Positions 33,162 through 41,843 of a stretch of 49,840 nucleotides of DNA are shown here, one piece after another (the stretch's first letter is position 1; every line of letters starts with the position of its first letter). Origin of the DNA: UBA6136 sp039795615 (GTDB taxonomy: Bacteria; Pseudomonadota; Gammaproteobacteria; Methylococcales; Methylococcaceae); assembly GCA_039795615.1 (NCBI GenBank), contig JBDKLO010000052.1, positions 1 through 49,840 of the forward strand. Direction: 5' to 3'. Below the pieces are notes generated by a model. That model ran no database searches. It had not been told where the DNA came from and saw only the letters and a list, made by a program, of their open reading frames with translations. The position numbers and the translations under genes are program-made.

Positions 33162-33611
33162 TTAATCCCAGCTGTTGACGTCCTGGTCTTCCCCTTCGCC
33201 ACCTTCGGTGTTGTCCGCGCCCAATGTGAAGATGTCGAATTTACCGTGCTCACCTGGAGTGACGTAATGGTAAGCATTGTTCCACGGATCTGAAGGCATC
33301 TTCTTTTTTCGCAGATAAGGACCATTCCAGTAGGCGGCGCTGGCGGGCTGTTCAATCAGTGCGCCAAGGCCTTCTTCGCTTGAAGGGTAACGGCCTACGT
33401 CGAGACGATACATGTCGAGCGCAGAGGAAAGCTCCTCAATCTGGAGTTTTGCAGTCTTCGTCTTGGATTCACCAAGGTGCTTGATGACCTGTGGGCCAAC
33501 GAGCCCGGCCAGAAGGCCGATGATCGCCAAGACAACGAGCAGTTCGATGAGGGTAAAACCTGCCGAGGCTCTCAGCGCGGCGCGAACATGATGAATATTC
33601 TCTTTTTTCAT
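33162..33611 (-). CDS. gspG: Type II secretion major pseudopilin GspG
   Basis: GspG is the main subunit of the pseudopilus that pushes substrates through the secretin. From the ATG at 33611 the protein has 149 residues. A leader of 18 residues ends at the peptidase site ASAG/FTLIELLVVLA with glutamate at +5. RYPSSEEGLGALIEQP, DPWNNAYHYV and the acidic C-terminus (GADNTEGGEGEDQDVNSWD) form the calcium-binding end known in GspG. An 88-base gap separates it from gspF and a hairpin follows it, suggesting it is expressed more strongly than its neighbours. Confidence 0.96.
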   Translation of the reverse strand: MKKENIHHVRAALRASAGFTLIELLVVLAIIGLLAGLVGPQVIKHLGESKTKTAKLQIEELSSALDMYRLDVGRYPSSEEGLGALIEQPASAAYWNGPYLRKKKMPSDPWNNAYHYVTPGEHGKFDIFTLGADNTEGGEGEDQDVNSWD

Positions 33612-33699
33612 GGTGTGGTCTGCATCAAGGGTCAATAGGCTCTCGTCCAGAAGGCGTGAAGGCGCTTGGGCAAGAGGTGATTGATTGGGAAATGGTCCA

Positions 33700-34917
33700 T
33701 TAGAAGGCGAGATCATTGACACTCAGGATGGCCATCAAGATAGAGATAATTATGCCTCCGATCATGATGCCAAGGCCAACGATGAGAATCGGCTCGAGAA
33801 GGGCGAGAAGCCTCTGGATCGAGATTTTGATTTCTTTGTCATAGGTCGTTGCAACTCGGTCCAGCATTTCCGGTAACTGGGCTGATTCTTCACCCAGCTT
33901 GATCATTTGCATGGCCAGCGAGGGGAAAATCTGTGCCTCCATCAACGGCGCGGTCAATCCGCCCCCTTCCTTGAGGCTGGTGACGGCCAGCTCAAGCTTT
34001 TGTCCGACCAACCGGTTGTCCAGCGTGTCCTTCACGATCGAAAGCGCGGCCAATAGCGGAACACCATTTGACATCAGTGTTGCCAAGGTTCGGCTAAAAC
34101 TCGCAACCTGGAATTTGAGAATCAGGTCGCCAAAAAGGGGTAATTTGAGCATCCACCCATCCCAAACCAATCGGCGGACGGGGTCGGACCGCTGATACTT
34201 GACCCAGCTACTGGCAATGAGCCCGACGGGGATGGCGACCCACCAGAAGTCGCGGATGGCATCGGCGGTGCCGACCACAATCTGTGTCGGTACCGGCAGC
34301 TCCTTGCCGGCACTGTCAAACATTTCAGTGAACTGAGGAACAACAAAGGTCAGGAGTAGCAGCAAGGAGCTAATGGCCATAATCACCAAGATGAGGGGAT
34401 AGATCATCGCCGTTGTCACCGTATCCTTGAGTTCTTTGGAGCTCTCCAGGTATTTGGTGAGTCGATCGAGAACAACCTCCAGCGCTCCGCCGGCTTCACC
34501 TGCACGGATGAGGTTGAGGTAAAAGCGAGAGAAAACAGGTCCTTGGGCTTCAAGGGCATCCGAGAGTTGGGCGCCACCTTTGATGCGCTCGAGGATCTTG
34601 CTGATCATCTGGTTGAAATCGGGCTCCGTGGCGCTGAGCTCCAAAAGGACGGACAACGCCCGGTCCAACGGGAGCCCGGCCTCAAGCAGGGTCAGCAATT
34701 CTCGGGTGAACAGGGAGACCTGTTTGTGCGAAATCTTGAGGCGACGGCGACGCATTCGCAGGAAGTCCAGCGGACTGGATCCAGCGATGGCGATTCTGAT
34801 CGGCAGAAGGCCTTCGTTCTGGAGCGCGAGAATCAGCGCAGCCTCGCTGGCTGACTCGCGCTCCTCCTCAATGGTTTCACCATCTCGATTGACGGCCTTA
34901 ACGAAATAAACGGCCAT
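33700..34917 (-). CDS. gspF: Type II secretion inner-membrane protein GspF
   Basis: GspF is the polytopic membrane protein at the centre of the assembly platform. The protein has 405 residues and two repeated T2SSF domains, each with a cytoplasmic helical bundle: the first around SLFTRELLTLLEAGLPLDRAL, the second around SFSRTLATLMSNGVPLLAAL. Membrane segments lie near 165-190 (MIYPLILVIMAISSLLLLLT), 220-235 and 375-395 (ILIVGLGIMIGGIIISILMA). It starts seven bases after the gspE stop. Confidence 0.96.
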   Translation of the reverse strand: MAVYFVKAVNRDGETIEEERESASEAALILALQNEGLLPIRIAIAGSSPLDFLRMRRRRLKISHKQVSLFTRELLTLLEAGLPLDRALSVLLELSATEPDFNQMISKILERIKGGAQLSDALEAQGPVFSRFYLNLIRAGEAGGALEVVLDRLTKYLESSKELKDTVTTAMIYPLILVIMAISSLLLLLTFVVPQFTEMFDSAGKELPVPTQIVVGTADAIRDFWWVAIPVGLIASSWVKYQRSDPVRRLVWDGWMLKLPLFGDLILKFQVASFSRTLATLMSNGVPLLAALSIVKDTLDNRLVGQKLELAVTSLKEGGGLTAPLMEAQIFPSLAMQMIKLGEESAQLPEMLDRVATTYDKEIKISIQRLLALLEPILIVGLGIMIGGIIISILMAILSVNDLAF

Positions 34918-34924
34918 GGTGTGC

Positions 34925-36676
34925 CTAGGTGTCTGAAGTCACGCGGATGACTTCTTCAACGGTGGTCAGGCCCCGCACCGCCTTGCGAATGCCGTCGTCG
35001 TACATGGTTTCCATGCCCTCCAAAAGAGCTTGGTCCTCGATTTTGCGAGCGGGTGCATTGGTCATGACCAAGCGGCGAATGTCATCGGTCATGACCAGTA
35101 GTTCTGATATCGCCAATCGTCCCCGGTAACCCGTGCCGTCACAGGCTTCACACCCTTTGGGGCGGTAAAGCAGAACTTCTCTCGCGTCACTGAAATTCCA
35201 GAGTTTAAGCTCCGCAGCAACTTCCGGCATCGGCTCGAATGATTCGCGGCAATGTGGGCACAAACGACGAACCAATCGTTGTCCAAGAATTCCGTTGACG
35301 GTCGAAGCTATCAGGTAATCTTCAAGCCCCATGTCGAGAAGACGGGTAACACCGCCGGCGGCATCATTCGTGTGCAGGGTGGAGAGAACCAAGTGACCGG
35401 TCAGCGCAGACTGAACCGCGATGCGGGCAGTCTCGATGTCACGCATTTCGCCGATCATGATCACATCTGGGTCTTGTCGAACGATGGATCGCAATGCAGC
35501 TGCAAAGGTGAGTCCTATCTGAGGCTTGGTCTGTATCTGATTGACACCCTCAAGCTGATACTCGACAGGGTCCTCGACGGTGATGATCTTGCGATCTGGG
35601 GTATTGATCTTGTGGAGTGCAGTGTAGAGCGAGGTGCTCTTACCGCTACCGGTTGGGCCCGTGATGAGGATAATGCCGTGGGGTTGTTCGAGAACGCCAA
35701 GAAATCGATTGAGCGCCTCGCCCTCAAAGCCGAGGCTACCAAAATCAAATTTGATGCTCTCCTTGTGAAGTAGTCGAATGACGACGCTTTCACCGTGCAT
35801 GGTGGGAACGGTTGAAACACGAAGGTCAAGTTCTTTGCCCTGAACCTGCAGTTTGATCCGACCGTCCTGAGGCAGTCGACGTTCTGCAATGTTCAGTTTG
35901 GCCATGATTTTGATGCGCGAGATCACGGCAGCCGTGGATCTTACCGGAGGGGATTCCACTTCACGCAGGACGCCATCGACTCGGAAGCGCACTTTAAGGA
36001 CCTGCTCGAATGGTTCGACATGGATATCGGAGGCTCTCATTTCGACGGCGCGCTGCATGATGAGGTTCACCATGCGGATTACCGGAGCTTCCGAAGCCAG
36101 ATCCTTCAAATGCTCAACATCGGCTTCATTGACATCTTCGTCGCTTCCAAAGGTGTCGACGATTTCACCCATCAGGCTTTTGCCGGGACCCATCTGGGTT
36201 TCCAGCGCTCGGTCGATCTCAGAACCAATCCCGATGCGCACTTCGATAGGGCGGCCGCAGGCCAAATGAAGGGCCTCAATGACTTCCTCGTCAAAGGGAT
36301 CCGTAAGGGCCACGACCACCGCCTTCTCGTCCCCCGAAATTCCGACCACGTGGTTTTCTTTTAGGAAACGGCCTGAGACATGCTCTGGGAGGGGTGAGGC
36401 CTCGGGGAAATCTTCCGGGTTGATGAGGGGTTTTCCACTGACGCTGGAGAGAATTTCTGCGGTATCCCGCTCGGAGAGGATTCCCAGTTTGAGCAGCAGT
36501 GCAGGAAACCGTGTCTCATCCGTCTGGAGCGCAAGTCGCCCCGCACGGACAACTTCAGATTCGCGCATTTTGCCGCGCTCTACCAATGCCTCAGTAAAAG
36601 GCTTGTAGCGTTGGGACATCGCGCTGACGGGATCGTCGGCTTGGGTTTTTTCGACCGATAAAGGATCAGCAGACAA
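34925..36676 (-). CDS. gspE: Type II secretion ATPase GspE
   Basis: GspE powers pseudopilus assembly at the inner membrane. The protein has 583 residues. The N-terminal T2SSE_N domain, which binds GspL, is followed by the ATPase core with Walker A GPTGSGKST (340-348), IITVEDPVEYQLEG and the Walker B region DPDVIMIGEMRD. A tetracysteine zinc site (C473, C476, C509, C512) is a GspE hallmark. The start is uncertain: the TTG at 36676 gives the full length and an ATG at 36619 would remove 19 poorly conserved residues. Neither has a clear ribosome binding site. It is the first gene of the operon and diverges from the lpxD-like gene. Confidence 0.96.
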   Translation of the reverse strand: MSADPLSVEKTQADDPVSAMSQRYKPFTEALVERGKMRESEVVRAGRLALQTDETRFPALLLKLGILSERDTAEILSSVSGKPLINPEDFPEASPLPEHVSGRFLKENHVVGISGDEKAVVVALTDPFDEEVIEALHLACGRPIEVRIGIGSEIDRALETQMGPGKSLMGEIVDTFGSDEDVNEADVEHLKDLASEAPVIRMVNLIMQRAVEMRASDIHVEPFEQVLKVRFRVDGVLREVESPPVRSTAAVISRIKIMAKLNIAERRLPQDGRIKLQVQGKELDLRVSTVPTMHGESVVIRLLHKESIKFDFGSLGFEGEALNRFLGVLEQPHGIILITGPTGSGKSTSLYTALHKINTPDRKIITVEDPVEYQLEGVNQIQTKPQIGLTFAAALRSIVRQDPDVIMIGEMRDIETARIAVQSALTGHLVLSTLHTNDAAGGVTRLLDMGLEDYLIASTVNGILGQRLVRRLCPHCRESFEPMPEVAAELKLWNFSDAREVLLYRPKGCEACDGTGYRGRLAISELLVMTDDIRRLVMTNAPARKIEDQALLEGMETMYDDGIRKAVRGLTTVEEVIRVTSDT

Positions 36677-36812
36677 AGTTTAGGGTCTCGCAGGTGAGCA
36701 GACGATGGTGAGTTTAACGCAGCGCTCAACTCGCCTCCAATTTTTGGCTTTGGAGCCGCCGGCAATTGGATCCATCGGCTATCATGAGGTATCTAGCCAG
36801 CGAGACCTAAAG

Positions 36813-37883
36813 ATGAATGTTCATGCCTCACAGATTCTCGAGCGTTTTCTTGATCGTGGGCTCATTTCGAGCCTGAAGGGAACTGATCAGCTTTTTCTGA
36901 GGCTATCGCCGATTGAGGAATGCCGGCCGGGGGACCTTGTCTTTATCGACCATCCTAAATATTTGGCGCAGGTTCGGGCGCAGCAGCCGGCAGGTGTCGT
37001 AACCACTGGGGAAATCGCCGAGCAGTTGGTGGATGTTTCAGGACTGGCCATTCTGATTTCACCGAACGTGCGGTTGGCCATGGCCATCCTGAAACAGACC
37101 TATGCGGATCGAGATGTTCGCGAGACTGAATGGCCCAGGATTCATCCCAGCGCGGTCATCCATGACAGCGTGAGGATTTCCGATGATGTCTTGGTCGGGC
37201 CTGGAGTTGTTCTGGGGCGTGGGGTGAAAGTCGGAGCCAGGGTCGTCTTCATGGCCAATGTGGTGGTCGAGCATGATGCGGTCATCGGAAGCGAGACGGT
37301 GTTGCACCCAGGCTGCGTGGTCGGTTACGGATGCGAGGTCGGTGCCGGAGTCATTCTCAAGGCGGGCTGTGTGATTGGCTCGGAGGGCTTTGGTTTTGCT
37401 CAAGATGCCGAGCGCAAGAATTACCGAATACCTCACACAGGAACCGTCATTATCAGTGATGGTGCGGTGATTGGTGCGAACACCAACATCGATCGGGGGA
37501 CTTATGGGGCAACGGTCGTCGGGACGGGTGCCGTGATTGATGCCATGTGCCATCTTGGGCACAACGTTGAGATTGGGGATCACAGTATTTTGTGCGCCCA
37601 TACGGGCCTTTCAGGCTCGACAAAGTTTGGAAAGCGCGTCATTGCTTCGGGCCAGACCGGAACTTTGGATCACGTCACCGTTCCGGACAATACGGTTCTT
37701 CTGCATCGATGCGGCCTCAACAACAGCATCAAAGAGCCAGGCATGTATGCCGGTGGCCCGGCGCAGCCGCTTCAGCAGTACCTCAAAAATATGGCGGTGA
37801 TGCCGAAATTACACGAGGTGTGGACGCGGCTTCGAACCTTGGAAAAAAAGGTCACGGAGTTGATGGAGCGATCCTCCTCATGA
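36813..37883 (+). CDS. lpxD: LpxD-family UDP-3-O-acylglucosamine N-acyltransferase
   Basis: LpxD adds the second acyl chain to the lipid A precursor. The protein has 356 residues from the ATG at 36813; E. coli LpxD has 341. The N-terminal uridine-binding domain contains CRPGDLVFIDHPKYLAQV. A left-handed beta-helix of hexapeptide repeats follows (about 110-310). The catalytic histidine region matches as CHLGHNVEIGDH, and GSEGFGFAQD is the conserved acyl-binding loop. The C-terminal helix ends in RTLEKKVTELMERSSS. The gene is outside the usual bamA-lpxD-fabZ-lpxA cluster, so it may be a second copy with another acyl preference. It diverges from gspE. Confidence 0.87.
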   Translation: MNVHASQILERFLDRGLISSLKGTDQLFLRLSPIEECRPGDLVFIDHPKYLAQVRAQQPAGVVTTGEIAEQLVDVSGLAILISPNVRLAMAILKQTYADRDVRETEWPRIHPSAVIHDSVRISDDVLVGPGVVLGRGVKVGARVVFMANVVVEHDAVIGSETVLHPGCVVGYGCEVGAGVILKAGCVIGSEGFGFAQDAERKNYRIPHTGTVIISDGAVIGANTNIDRGTYGATVVGTGAVIDAMCHLGHNVEIGDHSILCAHTGLSGSTKFGKRVIASGQTGTLDHVTVPDNTVLLHRCGLNNSIKEPGMYAGGPAQPLQQYLKNMAVMPKLHEVWTRLRTLEKKVTELMERSSS

Positions 37884-37917
37884 CGTTTTTTACCTCCTTT
37901 TCCGCCAGGCGGCCTCG

Positions 37918-38691
37918 GTGCAGTCCGTGAAAATCGCAACATGGAATGTTAATTCGCTCAATGTTCGACTCCCTCATGTGACAGAGTGGCTTGAGCGTGA
38001 AACACCGGATGTCCTTGCAGTTCAGGAAACCAAGATGGAAGACCATAAGTTTCCTGCGGAGGTTTTCGCTTCATTGGGGTATCGATCGGTTTTCAGTGGT
38101 CAGAAAACCTATAACGGGGTTGCGGTGATTTCGAGGCAAGAGCCTCTGGATCCCGTAATGGAGATTCCGGGTTTTGATGATCCTCAGCGGCGGGTAATGG
38201 CCGTCACCTTGGGTGATGTTCGCGTGGTCAACCTCTACATTCCCAATGGGAGCGAGGTCGATTCAGATAAGTATCGCTATAAACTCGCGTGGTTGGAGGC
38301 CTTGATCGGTTGGCTTGAGAGGGAGCGCGAGCGGTATCCTCGAACCATTGTCCTCGGTGATTTCAATATTGCCCCTGAAGATATCGATGTTCATGACCCT
38401 TCCCAGTGGCAAGGCAAGATTCTTTGCAGTGCTCCAGAGAGAGAGGCCTTTAAGCGGTTGCTGGATCTTGGCTTTCATGACGCCTTTCGGCAATTCGAAC
38501 AGCCTGAGAAAAGCTTCAGTTGGTGGGACTACCGTATGAATGGATTTCCTCGCAACCTGGGGCTTCGCATCGACCATATTCTCTTCAGTGAGGCGCTTCG
38601 GCCGGAATTAACCGGCTGTTTGATCGATCGAGAGCCTCGAAAACTCGAGCGCCCGTCGGATCACACCCCTGTTGTCGCGGTTTGGGGCTGA
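37918..38691 (+). CDS. xthA: Exodeoxyribonuclease III
   Basis: This AP endonuclease and 3'-5' exonuclease acts in base-excision repair. The protein has 257 residues. KIATWNVNSLNVRLPHV starts the fold, VQETKMEDHKFP carries the metal-binding glutamate, VLGDFNIAPEDIDV contains the active-site Asp-Asn, and RIDHILFS with SDHTPVV near the end supplies the final Asp-His. The GTG at 37918 has an AGGCGG site five bases upstream. A second GTG at 37927 would give the canonical family N-terminus (MKIATWN), so the start is open by nine bases. It follows the lpxD-like gene by 34 bases. Confidence 0.95.
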   Translation: MQSVKIATWNVNSLNVRLPHVTEWLERETPDVLAVQETKMEDHKFPAEVFASLGYRSVFSGQKTYNGVAVISRQEPLDPVMEIPGFDDPQRRVMAVTLGDVRVVNLYIPNGSEVDSDKYRYKLAWLEALIGWLERERERYPRTIVLGDFNIAPEDIDVHDPSQWQGKILCSAPEREAFKRLLDLGFHDAFRQFEQPEKSFSWWDYRMNGFPRNLGLRIDHILFSEALRPELTGCLIDREPRKLERPSDHTPVVAVWG

Positions 38692-38698
38692 ATCTCCC

Positions 38699-40156
38699 TT
38701 AGCCCCAAGGTCGGATAGGTTCGTCCGGTTGATCGACCGGGAAGTTGCCGGCTCCGCCCAGCGCCTTGAAGACCGAAATCAGGTAAATCGTAGTTTGAGC
38801 TCGGCACTGGGCGAGCCTGATTTCTTCGGTGTAGATCGCCCGTTCACTGTCCAGGACATCGAGAAAGTTGGAAATCCCCTCGCGATAACGCAGCTCGGCA
38901 AGTCGGCGCGACTCCCTGAGATTTTCTACCGACACTTCAAGATTTTGCCTTCTCTCCTCTTCTTTCAGCAGGAGCCGAAGGCCGGTTTCAGTTTCCTTTA
39001 AAGCCTCAAGGATGGTTTTCTCATACTGAAAATAGGCTTCCTTCTGGCGGGAGTCTGCAAGGTCAATTCCTGCCCGGATTCGGCCAAAATTGAAAATGGG
39101 CTGCATGATCGCGCTTCCGCTAGCCCAGGAAAAGGCGGTCGATCGGAACAGATTTTCAAGATCAGAGTTTTGGACCCCCATGAAGGCGGCGACGGAGATC
39201 TTCGGGAAAAGTTCTGCAAATGCGGCCCCTTGAGTGGCAGTGGCCGCAGCAAGGTTGCGTTCGGCTTCACGAATGTCGGGGCGAAGTCGGAGGGTATCGG
39301 CGGGTTTGACCAAAATTCTGCGGTCTGTAGGAACCGGGACGGTGCCTTCCTTTTCAAGCAGCCCACGTAAGCTTCCAGGCTGCGTTGCTAGAAGCAGTTC
39401 GATCTTATGCTGAGACTCGCTCAGGAGTCCCTCCAGTCTGGGGATTTCGGCTTCGGTGGCTTTGAGGAGGGATTTCTCGCGGGTGGTGTCGAATCGCGTG
39501 CCCACCCCCTCGACAAAGAGCCGCTCCGTCAAATTAAGCGTGTGGGACTGAGCCTTGATGTTGCTCCGAGTGATGCGAAGGAGGGATTGCAGATTCCTGT
39601 AGGTGACGTACTCCTTGGCAATTTCCGAAGACAGCAGAACCCAGGCCTCCCGGTAGTTTTCTGCGGCACCCTCATTTAAGGCGCTGGATGCCTCAAGTTT
39701 CCGTCGCAGTCGACCAAAGAGGTCAATTTCCCAGAAGGCATCGAGGCCTGTTAAGAGGAAGCCCCATTGGTTCTGCGTCCCCGAGTTGGTTTGGCGCGGA
39801 AATACGTTATCCAAATAGGTACCGGCCGCTGTCGCTCCAACCTGGGGAAAAAGCGAGGCACGGTTGGCCAATTTTTCAGCACGCGCTTGGTCAATCCGGG
39901 TCAAGGCGACCTTGAGGTCCAGATTACCGGCCTTGCCCCTCTGTTCTAGCTCATCCAGAACCGGATCATTCAGCGTGCGCCACCAAGTCTCAAGATCAGA
40001 TTCCTGAATCGGCTTGAGACGGGCCCCGGCCTCTTTTTCGGAAGGCCAGTGCTCAGGGACGCTAGAGCTGGGTTTCACATAATCGGGGCCCACGGCGCAG
40101 CCCGAAAGCGTGCAAACGATGCCAAAGATGGCAGATTTAGGCGTGCGCAAGGGCAT
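38699..40156 (-). CDS. Outer-membrane efflux lipoprotein (NodT/OprM family)
   Basis: This outer-membrane factor links an inner-membrane pump to the outside. The protein has 485 residues. A lipoprotein signal ends at LSGC (C20), followed by AVGPDYVKP, the usual start of the mature NodT-type chain. The two repeats of the outer-membrane efflux fold are visible (around NLDLKVALTRIDQARAEKLA and again around LRPDIREAERNLAAATATQG). The start overlaps the end of the tetR-type gene by 20 bases, so regulator and channel are co-transcribed. It most likely serves the EmrAB-type pump encoded divergently. Confidence 0.92.
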   Translation of the reverse strand: MPLRTPKSAIFGIVCTLSGCAVGPDYVKPSSSVPEHWPSEKEAGARLKPIQESDLETWWRTLNDPVLDELEQRGKAGNLDLKVALTRIDQARAEKLANRASLFPQVGATAAGTYLDNVFPRQTNSGTQNQWGFLLTGLDAFWEIDLFGRLRRKLEASSALNEGAAENYREAWVLLSSEIAKEYVTYRNLQSLLRITRSNIKAQSHTLNLTERLFVEGVGTRFDTTREKSLLKATEAEIPRLEGLLSESQHKIELLLATQPGSLRGLLEKEGTVPVPTDRRILVKPADTLRLRPDIREAERNLAAATATQGAAFAELFPKISVAAFMGVQNSDLENLFRSTAFSWASGSAIMQPIFNFGRIRAGIDLADSRQKEAYFQYEKTILEALKETETGLRLLLKEEERRQNLEVSVENLRESRRLAELRYREGISNFLDVLDSERAIYTEEIRLAQCRAQTTIYLISVFKALGGAGNFPVDQPDEPIRPWG

Positions 40157-40745
40157 GACCTCTCAGAAAATGATGGACCGCAAAGTCGATCAAACGCTGG
40201 GCCTCTTCGGGCGAAAGTCGATCACTGACGCCGGTCAAGCAGCGAAAATGAGGTATGCCCTTCAGCATGCCAAGCAACAGTTGGCCAGAGGCTGCAGGGT
40301 CCGGAATGGTCAAAGCTCCCGAATCGTTAAGTGCCCGAAGGTAAGCTGAGAGCAGGTCGAGATTGGGCTGTATGACGGTTTGATCCATCAGTTGAGCCAA
40401 TTCCGGGCAATGATGGTGCTCTGCGATGATCAGGCGATAAAGCGCGAGGGACTCGGGGTTGAAAATCGTCTGGACAAAGGATTCTGCGATGGCCCTAATC
40501 CCGGTTTCAGGGGGGAGTCCAAGGGTTTTTGCCCGATCCATGCTGCCAACCAGTGAGCTGCACTGGGTCTGAATGACGGCGATGAAAAGATCGTGCTTGT
40601 TACCAAAGTGGCTGTATAGCGTTGGTTTTGAGACCGGCGCTTCTTCCGCAATGGCATCCATGCTGGCGCCACGGTATCCAGAGCGGACGAAAATGGTGCG
40701 TGCGGCCTTGAGGATGGTTTCGCGTTTGCTTGGGATCGCAGACAT
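40137..40745 (-). CDS. TetR family transcriptional regulator
   Basis: The protein has 202 residues from the ATG at 40745. The N-terminal helix-turn-helix (about 8-52) is typical: RETILKAARTIFVRSGYRG, SMDAIAEEAPVSKPTLYSHF. The C-terminal ligand-binding part resembles the AcrR/TetR_C_7 type, with a histidine-rich stretch (IAEHHHCPELAQLM). It is probably the local repressor of both the outer-membrane factor and emrAB. An operator-like sequence overlaps its own start codon and a better palindrome lies 56 bases away, so autorepression is likely. Confidence 0.92.
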   Translation of the reverse strand: MSAIPSKRETILKAARTIFVRSGYRGASMDAIAEEAPVSKPTLYSHFGNKHDLFIAVIQTQCSSLVGSMDRAKTLGLPPETGIRAIAESFVQTIFNPESLALYRLIIAEHHHCPELAQLMDQTVIQPNLDLLSAYLRALNDSGALTIPDPAASGQLLLGMLKGIPHFRCLTGVSDRLSPEEAQRLIDFAVHHFLRGHALAHA

Positions 40746-40756
40746 CAACGGTTTGG
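40744..40756. promoter_or_regulatory. Secondary operator-like site over the tetR-type start
   Basis: This 13-base stretch (ATCAACGGTTTGG) matches the better palindrome at 40801-40813, read on the other strand, at 10 of 13 positions. It overlaps the regulator's start codon. It fits a second, weaker binding site for autorepression. Confidence 0.4.
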
Positions 40757-40794
40757 AGAGCGGTTGCGGGAGAATCAGTTCATAACTATCATAG

Positions 40795-40814
40795 ACTAAA
40801 CTAAACCGTTTAGT
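40795..40814. promoter_or_regulatory. Candidate operator between tetR-type gene and emrA
   Basis: CTAAACCGTTTAG (40801-40813) is a palindrome of two six-base arms around one base. An overlapping pair ACTAAAC (40795-40801) and GTTTAGT (40808-40814) extends it. It lies 12 bases before the emrA start in the divergent gap, the usual place for a TetR-family operator. The size and symmetry fit a TetR dimer pair. Confidence 0.65.
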
Positions 40815-40825
40815 AACAAGCTCCC

Positions 40826-41842
40826 ATGCCCACCGACAAAAAGCCCGTCTTCGTTGTTGTAGCCCTCATCCTGTTAGGTCTCCTGATTCTATGGTGGCGT
40901 CTGGCCGTTTGGCCTTACGAATCAACGGAAAACAGTTACCTCAAGGCTCATATGACGCAGGTGAGTCCCAGAGAGTCAGGCTACGTTAAGGAAGTCCTGT
41001 TTGAGGACAATCAGAAAGTAGCGACCGGTGATTTGCTGGTGGTAATTGATGATGCGGACTACCAGGCGCACGTTGAGGAGGGGGAGGCGCAAATTCGTGT
41101 CGAAAGGGCAGGCATTCAAAGTCTTGAGCGCGACCGGATGGTGCAAAAGGCGAGACTCTCTCAGGCGGTTGCTGATATCGCCTCTGCGGAAGCTGATCTT
41201 GAGCGGACCGCAAAGGATCTGAAGCGGCTCGGGAATCTGGTGGGAGAAGGGGCAATCTCATCACAGAACCAGGATGCGGCGCAGGCGAGTTTTCGTCAGG
41301 CCAAGGCCCAAAAAGACAAGACCACGGGAGCAAGGGACGAGGCAGCATTGCAGGTGGATGCGATAGATGCCCGTATTGAGCAGTCGAAGGCAAGGTTGGG
41401 CGCATTGATTGCAGATTTGGAGCTTGCAAAGATTGCCTTGTCGCATACCCGGATCACGGCTCCGATGGCAGGAATCATCGGAAATCGGAGCGTCCAGGTT
41501 GGGCAGATGGTCAAGCCTGGAAATGTTCTGGCCTACCTGATTCCCGATCGAGAGGTGTATGTCGAAGCGAACTTCAAGGAAACCCAAATCGAGTCGATGC
41601 GCGTCGGGCAGCCTGTTGAAATCGAAGTGGATGCATTGCCCTCTCAGAGCTTTAGCGGGACCGTCTCGAGTTTTGCGCCGGCCTCCGGTTCAGAATTTAG
41701 CCTTCTCCCTTCTGAGAATGCGACGGGCAACTTCACCAAAATCGTGCGCCGGGTGCCGGTTAAGATCATCTTTGATCCCGGAACATCGACCGAATTCTTG
41801 CGCCCGGGTCTCTCGACCACGGTGAAGATCAGGGTTCATTGA
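40826..41842 (+). CDS. emrA: HlyD/EmrA family efflux periplasmic adaptor
   Basis: The protein has 338 residues and is a membrane-fusion protein that joins an inner-membrane pump to an outer-membrane factor. One N-terminal membrane segment (about 8-25, VVVALILLGLLILWWRLAVW) is followed by a lipoyl-like domain split by a long helical hairpin. VSPRESGYVKEVLFEDNQKV is the first half of the lipoyl fold and ITAPMAGIIGNRSVQVGQMV the second. The beta-barrel domain starts at VYVEANFKETQI. It overlaps no gene but ends one base before the emrB frame opens. Substrates are unknown. Confidence 0.92.
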   Translation: MPTDKKPVFVVVALILLGLLILWWRLAVWPYESTENSYLKAHMTQVSPRESGYVKEVLFEDNQKVATGDLLVVIDDADYQAHVEEGEAQIRVERAGIQSLERDRMVQKARLSQAVADIASAEADLERTAKDLKRLGNLVGEGAISSQNQDAAQASFRQAKAQKDKTTGARDEAALQVDAIDARIEQSKARLGALIADLELAKIALSHTRITAPMAGIIGNRSVQVGQMVKPGNVLAYLIPDREVYVEANFKETQIESMRVGQPVEIEVDALPSQSFSGTVSSFAPASGSEFSLLPSENATGNFTKIVRRVPVKIIFDPGTSTEFLRPGLSTTVKIRVH

Positions 41843-41843
41843 G

